Below, one piece after another: positions 9,567-25,700 of a stretch of DNA of 64,000 nt (within the stretch, counting starts at the first letter, position 1; every line of letters begins with the position of its first letter). Made by a program: the position numbers and the translations under genes. The notes beneath the pieces were generated by a model. The model worked only from the letters and a program-made list of their open reading frames with translations, did not search any database and was not told the origin of the DNA. Source of the stretch: Sva-07 sp963828415 (GTDB lineage: Bacteria; Actinomycetota; Acidimicrobiia; Acidimicrobiales; Ilumatobacteraceae); assembly GCA_963828415.1 (NCBI GenBank), contig CAWHEI010000012.1, positions 558,001 through 622,000 of the forward strand. Reading direction: 5' to 3'.

Positions 9567-9570
<4 letters not shown>
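7138..9570 (+). CDS. Signal-anchor membrane protein with carboxypeptidase-regulatory-like repeats (2 of 3)
   Basis: An 810-residue paralogue of the preceding protein, with the same order of parts: two Ig-like domains in the first 205 residues (VTNSSSVIDAYRVQVFGLDP, VIGNEGNAPVTATAYAIDPE), the shared WFGPPRPRTFTF signature (WFGDPVVRTITV in the first paralogue), a basic stretch RPRIGR, a transmembrane helix near 210-231 (WMLTLLGLLTAAAVFAAVLS), then some six CarbRD repeats. It begins at a GTG that overlaps the previous stop (GTGA). Predicted topology is N-in, C-out. There are almost no cysteines. No catalytic motif is seen; such repeats usually serve as rigid spacers or binding modules. The role in injection-system function is inferred from operon position only. 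Confidence 0.8.
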
Positions 9571-16733
<7,163 letters not shown>

Positions 16734-16760
16734 CCGAAGTCGTCGAGCGCGCCTGACGTT

Positions 16761-16783
16761 CATCCGGTGTCTGACACCGGATG
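16761..16783. terminator. 23-bp palindrome between convergent eCIS operons
   Basis: CATCCGGTGTC and its exact complement GACACCGGATG flank a single T. It lies between the convergent stops at 16733 and 16791, so it probably terminates both eCIS operons. The core GGTGTCTGACACC also appears in a palindrome inside the DUF4157 gene at 23944-23968. Confidence 0.65.
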
Positions 16784-16790
16784 TGTCTGG

Positions 16791-17231
16791 TCAGAGGGAG
16801 GCGAGGATGGGGATGGCGATTGCTGACGCGATGAGCGCGGCGGCGGGCCACCACCACCAGGGGGTGGTGATCAGCTCGGGCTCGGGTTCGGGTTCAGGCG
16901 GTGGCGGCAGGGGCGGAGGTGTAGCGACCACGACGGGCGGCGCGGCGGGCTTGGGGTCGAGTTCCGCGGTGCAACGGATGCAGTGCGTCTCGCCCAGCGG
17001 GTTCAGCTCGCCGCACTCGGGACACACCTTGGTGCCCACCCGATTGCGGCCACCGGCACCCGGGAGCCGCCGCAGCGTCGAGTCGCTGTTGGCTCCCTTC
17101 GTCGTGGTCGGCACGTTCGACGACACCCAGAACAGCGGGTAGTCGCACTGCGTGCAGAACTCCTCCGACGATCGGCGGATCGACACCAGGTCGGTCTGAT
17201 GACCGCATTCGGGACAGGTGATCTCAGCCAT
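16791..17231 (-). CDS. Tail-anchored double zinc-ribbon protein in eCIS operon
   Basis: A 146-residue protein with two zinc-ribbon units. The first is CPECGHQT followed by CTQCDYPLFW at residues 5-36; the second is CPECGELN and CIRC at about 70-90. A Pro/Glu-rich linker (PPPLPPPPEPEPEPEPE) leads to a C-terminal hydrophobic helix (WWWWPAAALIASAIAIPILA), the layout of a tail-anchored membrane protein with the ribbons in the cytoplasm. It is the last gene of the - strand eCIS operon, and its start overlaps the stop of the tail-protein gene by eight bases. Function unknown. It could link particle parts to the membrane or sense a state of the cell. Confidence 0.75.
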   Translation of the reverse strand: MAEITCPECGHQTDLVSIRRSSEEFCTQCDYPLFWVSSNVPTTTKGANSDSTLRRLPGAGGRNRVGTKVCPECGELNPLGETHCIRCTAELDPKPAAPPVVVATPPPLPPPPEPEPEPELITTPWWWWPAAALIASAIAIPILASL

Positions 17232-17856
17232 CGGTGCGCTCCGTTGCGGACGATGCGTCATGGCCGGCAGGCACTGGCGACGTGCTCGCCTTCGGTGTGC
17301 GTCGCTGAGGCAGCTGACCGGTGCGGGCCGCGAGCTGCTCGTCGGTGGGCCAGACCCGGTCGCCCGCGATCCAGAGATCGAAGGTCACCGTCGCCGGAAG
17401 TTCGTCGCGGATGATCCGCACCAGGTCGGGCACCGAGTTCCAACCGGCCGACTCGACGTCGAGACGCACGTGCGGAGGTGCAGCAGGCGATTCGCCCTCC
17501 GGGAAGACACCGCCCGAGTCCCGCACCGTTGCCGGCGCACCGCTGAGCAGTTCCAGCAACTGCTCGAGGCCGCGTCTGGTGCCGCGCCACTGGATCATCT
17601 GCGCGTACTGCAGCACGATCTCACGCTGCAACCGCCCGTCGATCGACGAGTCGAGCCAGTCGACGCCGAGCCACTGCGCCATGGCCTGCACCATCGGCTC
17701 CGGGGCGACCGTCGGGTCGAACATGTGCGGCAGCGTGTCGATCTGGTGCACGACGGTGTCGCTGACACGTTGGAAGATCGACACGAACCGGAACAGGAAG
17801 TCGTCCTCGGCCATGCCGACCGGGAGTTGATGGAGGAGCCAGTCGTCGCGTCTCAT
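17224..17856 (-). CDS. Phage tail protein (P2 gpI / TIGR02242-like) baseplate component
   Basis: A 210-residue baseplate protein of the TIGR02242/gpI type found in eCIS loci. It contains the characteristic block FLFRFVSIFQRVSDTVVHQI, DTLPHMFDPTVAPEPMVQAM and WLGVDWLDSSIDGRLQREIV, followed by the helical IQWRGTRRGLEQLLELLSG, and a beta C-terminal part that in phage contacts the wedge. In tailed phage and P2-type baseplates gpI pairs with gpJ, whose homologue is directly upstream with one base between the genes. Length is typical. It overlaps the zinc-ribbon gene downstream, so all these genes belong to a single transcript. Confidence 0.85.
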   Translation of the reverse strand: MRRDDWLLHQLPVGMAEDDFLFRFVSIFQRVSDTVVHQIDTLPHMFDPTVAPEPMVQAMAQWLGVDWLDSSIDGRLQREIVLQYAQMIQWRGTRRGLEQLLELLSGAPATVRDSGGVFPEGESPAAPPHVRLDVESAGWNSVPDLVRIIRDELPATVTFDLWIAGDRVWPTDEQLAARTGQLPQRRTPKASTSPVPAGHDASSATERTDG

Positions 17857-17857
17857 G

Positions 17858-19822
17858 TCATCTCACGATCACTTGATGGTTCGTCGACAGGAACAGCGAA
17901 TCCGGCGCGAGCTTGACCAGCTCCTTGCCGAAACCCATGCGCTCCTGGTTGCGCAGGTCGTACTCGAAGAACAGGACCTCATCGACGCGCTCGACACCTT
18001 CGACGGCTTCGAGCAGCTGGAAGATCGCCGCCGCATTCAGGTCGACGTCGAATGACCATCCGAGACCGTCCGGCCCACCGGTGAGCGGGTTGATGAAGTC
18101 GTACAGCGTGCGCATCGCCCGCTCCTGCACGAGTGAGTGCGGTCGGCCGGGTCGAGCCGACACGAGCGCTGCCACGGTGACACCTTGGTAATACGGCGTG
18201 CCCACTTCGATCTTGCTGCCCAGGATGCGGCGGTCGTCGAGATAGGCACCGATGCGTTGGATCATGTCGTCGGGCAGTGCGAAGTGATCGAGTTGCAGCA
18301 TCTCGGGCGGCTGTTTGATCAACGGCACCACCAGCAACCGAACCGGGTCGCCCGGCTGCACCGGCGGCAGGCAACGGACCCGGCCGACACGACTGTCGGC
18401 CTGGGCGGTGAGTCGCTCGAAGTCGGACACGGTGACCGCTCGGCCACCGGCACGCAACGACTGCGGGCCGCGCCGTTTGACGTTCTCGACCGTCTCGGCG
18501 TCGACGCCGCCGCGGGCGGGCAGGAGGTTCTGGACACGAGCGATGTACGGCAGCGCCGTCTGCAGCGAGGTGAGCGTGTTGGCGCCGACGTTGCCAGCGG
18601 CCCCTCCCCCACTGCGGTACGTGTTCAAACGGATGCGCGCACCCTCGGCGGGCACGGCGCCGTGCTGGCGCATCGTGCCGTCCGGGTACCGGATCAATGG
18701 TCCGAACCGGATCTCGCCGGTGTAGGAGTCCCAGGCGAAGTGCTGATCATCGCGGTTCGAGTCGACGAAGTCGCTGACCTCGGTCCACTGCACGATGGTG
18801 CCGTCGTCGTCGACCTCGAGCGTCTCGTGCTCGTTTCGAGGAAGGACCGGAGTGTTGCTGCATCGGAAGACCTGGTCCGGCTTGCCGGTGCTCTTGCCGA
18901 TCACGTCGTCGACGATGACGGCGCTGTGCTCGGCGACCACCGTTCCGCCCATGCTCTCCGCGGTGACTCGGCGCAGCTGCGGCGACGCACGATAGGCCGG
19001 GCGGTCTGCGCTGGCGGACAGGAGCCGTGCCCGCAGCCAATGGGCGCGTACACCGCCGAGCGTCAACGGTTGATGCTCGGCCGCCAACAGCAGGATCAGG
19101 CTGCCGTCGCGGTTGAGCCCGCCGGTCGTGTCGGCGACCTCACCGGGTCCGAGCAGTTCGGGAATCGTGGCGCCCACCCAGCCTTCGCCCTGCCACGTCT
19201 CCCACACCAGCGGCGGCCGGCCAGGATTGACGCCGATGCCTTCGACGGTTGCCTGGATGTTGAGGCGGATCGCATTGCCCGCCAGCGAATTCTCGAAGCC
19301 GATGTAGAACGCCTGACCGGGCGTCATCGGTTCCGACGGGAAGCACTTCACGCCGGTGAGGCCGGCACTCAGGTCGTCCCACACGTTGACGTAACGATCC
19401 TCGCCCTCGGACGTGAGCGCAGCGGTGATCCGAGGTGGGACGATCAGGGTGTCGGCGAGCGTGGTGAACACCTTGGTGTCGCCGATCGTGCCGGACGTGG
19501 AGACCTGGGTTCCGGCCGGGATCGCGATCGGCTCCGAGCGGCCACCGGTGTTCCAGAACGTCAGGTCGGCGCGCGCCGCAGCGGCGGGGAACTGCTCGAA
19601 ACCCAACAGGTTGAGCATGCGCGTGTAGAACACGTCGGGCGCCTGGTTGAGCCGGTACAGCATCGTCTCGGTCATCCATGCAAACAACTCGATCAGCGCC
19701 ACGCCGGGGTCGGACAGGTTGTGGTTCGTCCATTCGGGGCAGAGTTGCGGGATCATCCGCTTGGCTTCGTCGACCAGGTCCTGGAACTTGCGGTCGTCGA
19801 GGTTGGTGACGGGGAGACTCAT
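17858..19822 (-). CDS. Baseplate assembly protein J-like (Pvc11/TIGR02243 type)
   Basis: A 654-residue baseplate wedge protein. The N-terminus (LDDRKFQDLVDEAKRMIPQL, then WTNHNLSDPGVALIELFAWM and LNLLGFEQFP) is the hallmark of the TIGR02243 putative baseplate assembly family. The second half carries the gpJ-type core (GGAAGNVGANTLTSL, ARGGVDAETVENVKRRGPQS, AVTVSDFERLTAQADSRVGR). In the particle it joins sheath baseplate and spike and triggers contraction. It starts at ATG 19822, which overlaps the gp25 stop by four bases (ATGA). Length fits the family. Confidence 0.92.
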   Translation of the reverse strand: MSLPVTNLDDRKFQDLVDEAKRMIPQLCPEWTNHNLSDPGVALIELFAWMTETMLYRLNQAPDVFYTRMLNLLGFEQFPAAAARADLTFWNTGGRSEPIAIPAGTQVSTSGTIGDTKVFTTLADTLIVPPRITAALTSEGEDRYVNVWDDLSAGLTGVKCFPSEPMTPGQAFYIGFENSLAGNAIRLNIQATVEGIGVNPGRPPLVWETWQGEGWVGATIPELLGPGEVADTTGGLNRDGSLILLLAAEHQPLTLGGVRAHWLRARLLSASADRPAYRASPQLRRVTAESMGGTVVAEHSAVIVDDVIGKSTGKPDQVFRCSNTPVLPRNEHETLEVDDDGTIVQWTEVSDFVDSNRDDQHFAWDSYTGEIRFGPLIRYPDGTMRQHGAVPAEGARIRLNTYRSGGGAAGNVGANTLTSLQTALPYIARVQNLLPARGGVDAETVENVKRRGPQSLRAGGRAVTVSDFERLTAQADSRVGRVRCLPPVQPGDPVRLLVVPLIKQPPEMLQLDHFALPDDMIQRIGAYLDDRRILGSKIEVGTPYYQGVTVAALVSARPGRPHSLVQERAMRTLYDFINPLTGGPDGLGWSFDVDLNAAAIFQLLEAVEGVERVDEVLFFEYDLRNQERMGFGKELVKLAPDSLFLSTNHQVIVR

Positions 19823-20229
19823 GGCTCGTCCTCTCGGGGGATCACGTAGAACGGGTACACGAGGTTGCGACGGTCGTTGGTGGTGCGGATCAGGTAGTCG
19901 ATCTCGATCAACACTTCACCCGCATGCTGGCCCGACGGGTCGAGACGCACGTCTTCGAGCGTGACGCGAGGCTCCCACCGGCCGATCGCTTCTTTCACGG
20001 CCTCGCTCATGAGACCGAGGGTGTTGGCGTTGATCGGTTCGAACAGCAGCTCCCAGATCTTGCAGCCGAACGCAGGGCGCATGAGCCGTTCCCCGGGCGC
20101 GGTGGTGAGGATCATGCGAATCGACGAGTCGATGTCGCTCGCCCCCGACGACGTGGCGATCGAGCCGGATTGGTCGACACGCATCGGGAAGGCGATTCCG
20201 CGGCCGATGAAGTCGGATGGATCGGACAT
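19819..20229 (-). CDS. gp25/GPW-family baseplate wedge protein (Pvc9 type)
   Basis: A 136-residue homologue of T4 gp25, the small wedge protein that nucleates the sheath at the baseplate. Family features are FIGRGIAFPMRVDQSGSIAT, the SSIRMILTTAPGERLMRPAF motif with the conserved EPR-like GER core, and ELLFEPINANT, then the C-terminal strand pair. One base overlaps with the VgrG stop and four with the J-like gene. This compact order (spike, gp25, J, I) is shared with Pvc, Afp and Streptomyces CIS loci. Confidence 0.92.
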   Translation of the reverse strand: MSDPSDFIGRGIAFPMRVDQSGSIATSSGASDIDSSIRMILTTAPGERLMRPAFGCKIWELLFEPINANTLGLMSEAVKEAIGRWEPRVTLEDVRLDPSGQHAGEVLIEIDYLIRTTNDRRNLVYPFYVIPREDEP

Positions 20230-22040
20230 CAGTTGATCTTCACCATTCCGCCCTTGACCTCGGCCATCCCGCCGCCATCGAACGATCCCTTGGCCGAGGC
20301 CTTGACGTCGACGGTGACCCCCTCGACCTTCGCTGCGGCGTTGGCCTTGATCGACACGTTCGCGCCTTCGATCTTGACGTCCTGGGCGGCCTTGATCGTG
20401 ATGCTGTTCTTGCTGTCCATGGTGATCGCCCCGTTCTTTGCGATCTCGATCGACCCATCGCCGTTGAACACCTTGACCGGGATTCCCTCGGCTTGCAGGT
20501 CGATCTTCTCGACGCCGAGGAACAACGTCGCTTCCCGACCAGCGGTGATCAGCTTGATGTGCTGATCGGCTGCCTTCGAACCGTCGGCGACGTACATCTC
20601 GTGACCGAGCGACGACGTGAACGTGCGGGCAACGACTTTGCCATTGTCGAGCAGGCCACTGTTGTTGAGATAGGGCGGTTGATCCTTGCCGTTCACGAGC
20701 CCGCCCAGCACGAATGGCCGATCGATGCTGCCGTGCTCGAACCCGACGAGCACTTCGTCGTCGATCTCAGGAAGCACATTCCAGCCTCGGCCCTTGCCCG
20801 CCCCGGGTTGCAGCACTCGTGCCCAGCCGGTCTCCTGCTCCTGGGAGAGGTACGGCAACTTCAGCCTGACCCGGTTCAGCTTGTCGGGGTCGTCGTTGTT
20901 GGTGACGATTCCGATCGTGAGGCTGCCCAGCATCCGATCGAGGGACGGCGTGGCCGATCCGCCGAGGAGGTCGACGAGCGAGTCCGGTTCGCTGGAGCCC
21001 ACCTCGAAGTAGGTGTCGAACGATGATGCCCCCCAGATGTGTTCGACCTCGGTGCAGTAGTAGGTGCCGTCCCAGTCGCCGACGAGTCCCTCGAACTCCA
21101 GCTTGGCGCCGGGCACGATCCCATCGTCCGGAATGGCACGCCCGCGGGCGCGCAACATGTCCGACTCCCGCCGATTCACGATGCCGGTGGCGAGGCGTTC
21201 CGCCTCCCCCTGATCGGCCACCGGTCGCGGAATCGACAACGCCGTGGTTCCCCCGACTCCCGACCTCTTCACCGCGGCTGCAGTCAGCACACTGTTCGCC
21301 GTCCCGGCCGACGTGCCCGTCGACGTTGCCTGGCCGACGATCGGCGCTTTCGTCTTGACGTCCCATCCGGTCACGGTGACCTTGTCGACGTGATCAACGC
21401 CACTGAACCTGGCCGAGAAGTCGAGCAGGTTCTGCCCCACCGTGAGCTTGACGGGCGCACCACTGGCCGACGCACGTGGACGGACGTGCAGCGAGGCCTG
21501 CTCGACGAACCACTCACAACCTTCGTTGCGCACCATGGCATCGATGTAGGCGTACGCCGTGCCGTACTGGTACGCAGCAACCGACTCGGCGGTCCCTCCG
21601 AACGAGCTGTGGACGTTCGCGCTCAAACCCGCTTCACGCGCGAGCTGTTTGACGATGTCAGCCGGCCGCTTGTTCAGGTACGACTTGGCGACGGTCTGAC
21701 GCCCGAGCTTGTACAGCTTGTCGTAGGCCTCGATGATCAGCGTCTGCGTGGTGCCCGTCGCCAGCTCGATACCCACGCTCACGACGACACCATCGAACAG
21801 TTCCCAGTCGACGTTCGCGTCGGCGTTCTTGAGACCATCGGCACTGATCGTCAGCGAGCTTCCGAGTTTCGCGGAGATCGTGGGCGACTCCTTGGTCACG
21901 GTGAATGCGAGGCGGGCGTGCGCCGGGGTTCCGAGACCCTTCGTGACCCGCATGCTGGTGAGCGCCGAGTGCTGTTCCTCGCTGAGTTTCGAGCCGTCCG
22001 CCTTGACGATCGGGCGCAGCGACGTGAACGTCTTCGGCAT
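20229..22040 (-). CDS. VgrG-like spike protein (Pvc8 type)
   Basis: A 603-residue central spike. Residues 1-350 form the gp27/late-control-D-like hub (TVAKSYLNKRPADIVKQLAR, NEGCEWFVEQASLHVRPRAS). Then comes the gp5 OB-fold domain (GIVTNNDDPDKLNRVRLKLP, GWNVLPEIDDEVLVGFEHGS, RPFVLGGLVNGKDQPP), and a C-terminal beta-helix of short repeats (ITMDSKNSITIKAAQDVKIE and ANVSIKANAAAKVEG). No extra effector domain is fused. It forms the trimer below the tube that carries the PAAR tip. Its ATG overlaps the stop of the LysM adaptor gene by one base. Confidence 0.93.
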   Translation of the reverse strand: MPKTFTSLRPIVKADGSKLSEEQHSALTSMRVTKGLGTPAHARLAFTVTKESPTISAKLGSSLTISADGLKNADANVDWELFDGVVVSVGIELATGTTQTLIIEAYDKLYKLGRQTVAKSYLNKRPADIVKQLAREAGLSANVHSSFGGTAESVAAYQYGTAYAYIDAMVRNEGCEWFVEQASLHVRPRASASGAPVKLTVGQNLLDFSARFSGVDHVDKVTVTGWDVKTKAPIVGQATSTGTSAGTANSVLTAAAVKRSGVGGTTALSIPRPVADQGEAERLATGIVNRRESDMLRARGRAIPDDGIVPGAKLEFEGLVGDWDGTYYCTEVEHIWGASSFDTYFEVGSSEPDSLVDLLGGSATPSLDRMLGSLTIGIVTNNDDPDKLNRVRLKLPYLSQEQETGWARVLQPGAGKGRGWNVLPEIDDEVLVGFEHGSIDRPFVLGGLVNGKDQPPYLNNSGLLDNGKVVARTFTSSLGHEMYVADGSKAADQHIKLITAGREATLFLGVEKIDLQAEGIPVKVFNGDGSIEIAKNGAITMDSKNSITIKAAQDVKIEGANVSIKANAAAKVEGVTVDVKASAKGSFDGGGMAEVKGGMVKIN

Positions 22041-22702
22041 CAGTTCTGCCGTTCGGGAATCGAGAGCAGGCGACCGGGGGTGAGATCGAGCGGATCCTGG
22101 ATGCCGTTGAGCGACGCGATGTCACGCCAACGCGTCGAGTCGCCGAAGTAACGCGCCGAGATCCGATCGAGCGTGTCACCGACCTGCACCTGGTGCGTCC
22201 GGTGGGGCTTCGGTGTGCCCGAGGTGGGGTTCTGCGGTCCCCAGTTCGCGTCGGGTTCATATTGCTCGAGCGACAGGTCGGCGGTGGCGCGAAGCGGCAG
22301 GCCCTCGTTGGAGAAGTAGGTGAACGTGATGTTCGTCGAGGTGATCACGGCCTTGAACGAGTGCACGTGGGTGCCCCAGTGGAACTTCACCCACGGAGGA
22401 CGCCCGTTGCCGATACTGGAGTCGAAGCCGGGCAGCGACGTGTCGACGTCCATCAGCTTGAGCAGCTTGTTGGTGAAGTTGCTGACCGGCCTGCCGGTGT
22501 CGGTGGTGTCGAAGATCAGGTTCAAGCTGAACGTGCCACCCGAGCCACCGGCGTAGCGCAACGTGGGCGTGGCCTTGCCGGGCACACTGTCCGACTCCCA
22601 CCGGTTCTGCGTCGCGAACGAGAAGCTCGTCGGGTTGAACATGCAGTCGATGCGGGCGCCGGTCTCGACTTCGAGGTACGCCTTCTGCAGTTGATTCGAC
22701 AT
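22040..22702 (-). CDS. LysM-containing CIS adaptor (Pvc7 type)
   Basis: A 220-residue adaptor that in eCIS joins the inner tube to the spike hub. The N-terminal domain (KAYLEVETGARIDCMFNPTS, FSFATQNRW, GGTFSLNLIFDTTDTGRPVS) is the tube-protein-like domain of the Pvc7/Afp7 family. A LysM motif closes the chain (HQVQVGDTLDRISARYFGDS with LNGIQDPLDLTPGRLLSIPE, residues 170-216). In T4 the equivalent is gp53, whose LysM contacts the wedge. There is one-base overlap on both sides with neighbouring genes. Confidence 0.9.
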   Translation of the reverse strand: MSNQLQKAYLEVETGARIDCMFNPTSFSFATQNRWESDSVPGKATPTLRYAGGSGGTFSLNLIFDTTDTGRPVSNFTNKLLKLMDVDTSLPGFDSSIGNGRPPWVKFHWGTHVHSFKAVITSTNITFTYFSNEGLPLRATADLSLEQYEPDANWGPQNPTSGTPKPHRTHQVQVGDTLDRISARYFGDSTRWRDIASLNGIQDPLDLTPGRLLSIPERQN

Positions 22703-25700
22703 CAGGATTGCCTCCAGGCTCGTCCACCACGACGTTCGAGTTCGACGATCATCCGGTCCTCGAGCAGCTTGACCACGTGGTCGAGGTTGGCGGCGAGCTG
22801 CTCACGGAACCACTCCGCCGACGGCGCAGGTTCCGACTTGGACTCGGTCGTCGCGCTGGTCGACGAGCCCGAGGTCGATGCGGAACGATGCGAACCGATC
22901 TGCGGCGCCTGCTTCGACGAGGACGAGGACGACGACCGAGATGGAGCGGCACTCTCCCAGCGTTGGACGACGTTCGAGGTGCCAGATGAGCGGTTGCGAG
23001 TGAGACTCGACGCGAGCGCCTGCGCCGACACCGTGCCCCCACTCGACGCCGGCTGCGGAGCGGATGCCGGGGAGCGCCGGATCGTCGCATCGTCCCGGCG
23101 ACGGAGTGCGGGTGGAGCGCTGGTGGTGGCCGAGGGGGCGAGGGGTGAGCGGGACATCAACTTGGCGACCTGTTCGGCGCGCCGCTCCTCGGGACTGTCG
23201 TCGAGGTCGTCGAAGAACCGTGGCACAGGTGAGGAATGGGCGATGTGGGTGAGTTCGTGCGCCATCACCTCATCGAGCCGTGCCGACGAAACGGCCTGAG
23301 GGTCGAGGTGGATCGTGTCGCCAGTGGTGGCTGCGACCTTGCCGACCGACCGGAGCGCCTTGCGAGAAGCCGTGTCCGTCGAGAGCATGACCGGCCGCGG
23401 ACCGGCAATCGCATCCGCCAACGGCCGATATGTCGTGGGCAACGGCGCGGGGCGACGCCGGACCGTCTCTGACAGTGCGGTCATGAACTGTTCGGCGACT
23501 CGCTCAGCCGGTCGGACGGGGCGCATCACTTCGGCGGAATCCTGGTCGACCGCCAGGCGACGCTCCCGGCGCTCGTCCACCGGCGATTCGTCCGACACGA
23601 GGGACCCTGCCGGACGTCCTTCGACGTCGGTGAACGGGGCCGACTGCAGCGAGGCCGTCCGTTCGCTCGATCGCTGCACGACCGGCGGCGCAGCCGTTGC
23701 CGTCAGCGGCAACGAAGTCCGTGTGACGGCGCGGTCCGCCACAGCGAATCGGCGAACGACGTCGAGCAGTGCGCCCGTTCTCGCCGGAGCAACCACCGCT
23801 GACCCCGGAGCCGTCGAAGCGTCTCCGGTGACTCCCATGGCGTTTGCCCCGACCGACATGACGGACTGGGTGGAGGAGCGGGCCGCGGAGTGAGTTGCGG
23901 ACTGTGCCTCGCCAAGGCTGACCGCCGACACCCGTGCCGGTGCACGAACGGTGTCTGACACCGTTCGTACGTGTGAGACGGGGAGTTGGGAAGCAGGGCG
24001 GTGCGTGCTCGACAGCGCCCGCGGGAGTGTGACTCGGCGTACGACGGTCGCCGGTGAGGAGTCGACACGGGTGAGCGTCGGCTGATCGACACTGATTCCG
24101 TGCGCTGGCCGGGTCGTCACCCTCGGCACGGTGGCCGCGACGACGCGATCGATCGCGGTATTCGTCGGCACCACACCGACGCCACCGCGCTGGCCTGACG
24201 GTGCGTCGGCGAACTCAGTTACAGCGTCGGCGTCATTCGAGAACGACGGTTCGGCGGCGAGGCCCGACCGCAGGAGTCGCTGTGCCCGGAGCTGGTGAGC
24301 CGGACGCGATGTCACCGGCGCCGCACTGGCCAGCGAGGAGGGTGCCGCTGGCGAGTCGCCGGGGTTCGCGGTGACCGGGCGCGCTGTGTCAGGCGCCGGC
24401 GGGAATGCCTGCTCGGCGAGCGCCGTCGCGCTCGTCCGTTCGGCGAGCGCAACGGCGCCGACACCGCTCTCGCGTTCCCCGCTTCCTATGAACGTCGTCG
24501 TATCGAGTGAGGCCACCGACCCCGACTCCTGCGACGACAGGTCGGCGCGAGCGGTGCTCGGTCTGGGGCGCAGACCGGCGTCAGGTGCGGCGGGCGGCGC
24601 CGATCCGCCCGTTCGCGCCGGAGCACTGCGAGTCGGACGAGGGCCCTCGGTGGCAACTGAACGTTGCAGGTCGGCGACGGTGCTCGACGAACGTGACGTG
24701 TCGCTGCGATCATCGATGCGCGGTGAGACGTCGTCGTTCCCAGCCGGCGACTCGCCACCACCGTCATCAGGCCCGTCGGTCAGCAGCCCTTGCTGGATCA
24801 GCGCTGCCCGGAGCTGCTCGAGCCGGCTCGGCGGTTCGGCCGATCGCGTCGACCGGGTGGCGCGTCGACCGGGGGCGGCTGAACGTTCTGCCACCGAGGT
24901 GACCGGTCGCCCATCGGGCGAACGCGACGCTGAGCCCGCTGGTGCTGGCGACTCACCGAGCCGTGCCTGAGGAACGGTTGGTGCGAGCGCCGACTCGGGG
25001 CGCAACGCACGCGCCAGCCGGCCGGGTCCATCGGCGACGACCGACACCGTCGGCTCGGCCGCGGTCGTACGGCGAAGCACCGTCTGATACGCGCCGGCAT
25101 CAGGCGCCGACGGGCCTGTCGGCGACGTCGCACGGTCAGCGGCCGCCGCCGCAGTCACTCGGTCGACGCCGCCCTCACGCTGACGCATGAGCAAACGGAG
25201 CTGATCCAGTTTCGCGTCGCCGCTCGGCACGAAGTCCGACGGAAGGGGTGAGACGGGCACGCCGTGCTTTGGGGCGGATGCGACGAATCCGATCGAGCTG
25301 CGTTGGATGATCTGATCTGTCCACGTCGGCCGAGGTCGACGCTGAGGATGGCGTCGAAGCCGTTCGGTCGAACGTCGAACTGCCGCATCCGGCGTGCGAA
25401 CCGCTGCATCCGGCGTGCGAACCGTCGGGCGGTGCTCGATCGAGGCGCCCCGCACCACCGGCGTCATCTCTCCGGCTCGGCCGTCGTCGACCTCACCATC
25501 GCGGCTTCGCTGACGACGCCAGACGTCGAACGACGGTCGCAGCGCTGCAGAGTTCAGGTCGTCGAATCGCACCGTGGGACGGATCGAACGCGACCGACCG
25601 ACCGCCAGGCCGAAGCCGACGCTGGCCCGGCCGACGGCGCCGACAACGCCCGACGGCGACCAGTGGCGGCCCAGCACTGATTGCGACCGGGCCCGGTGGG

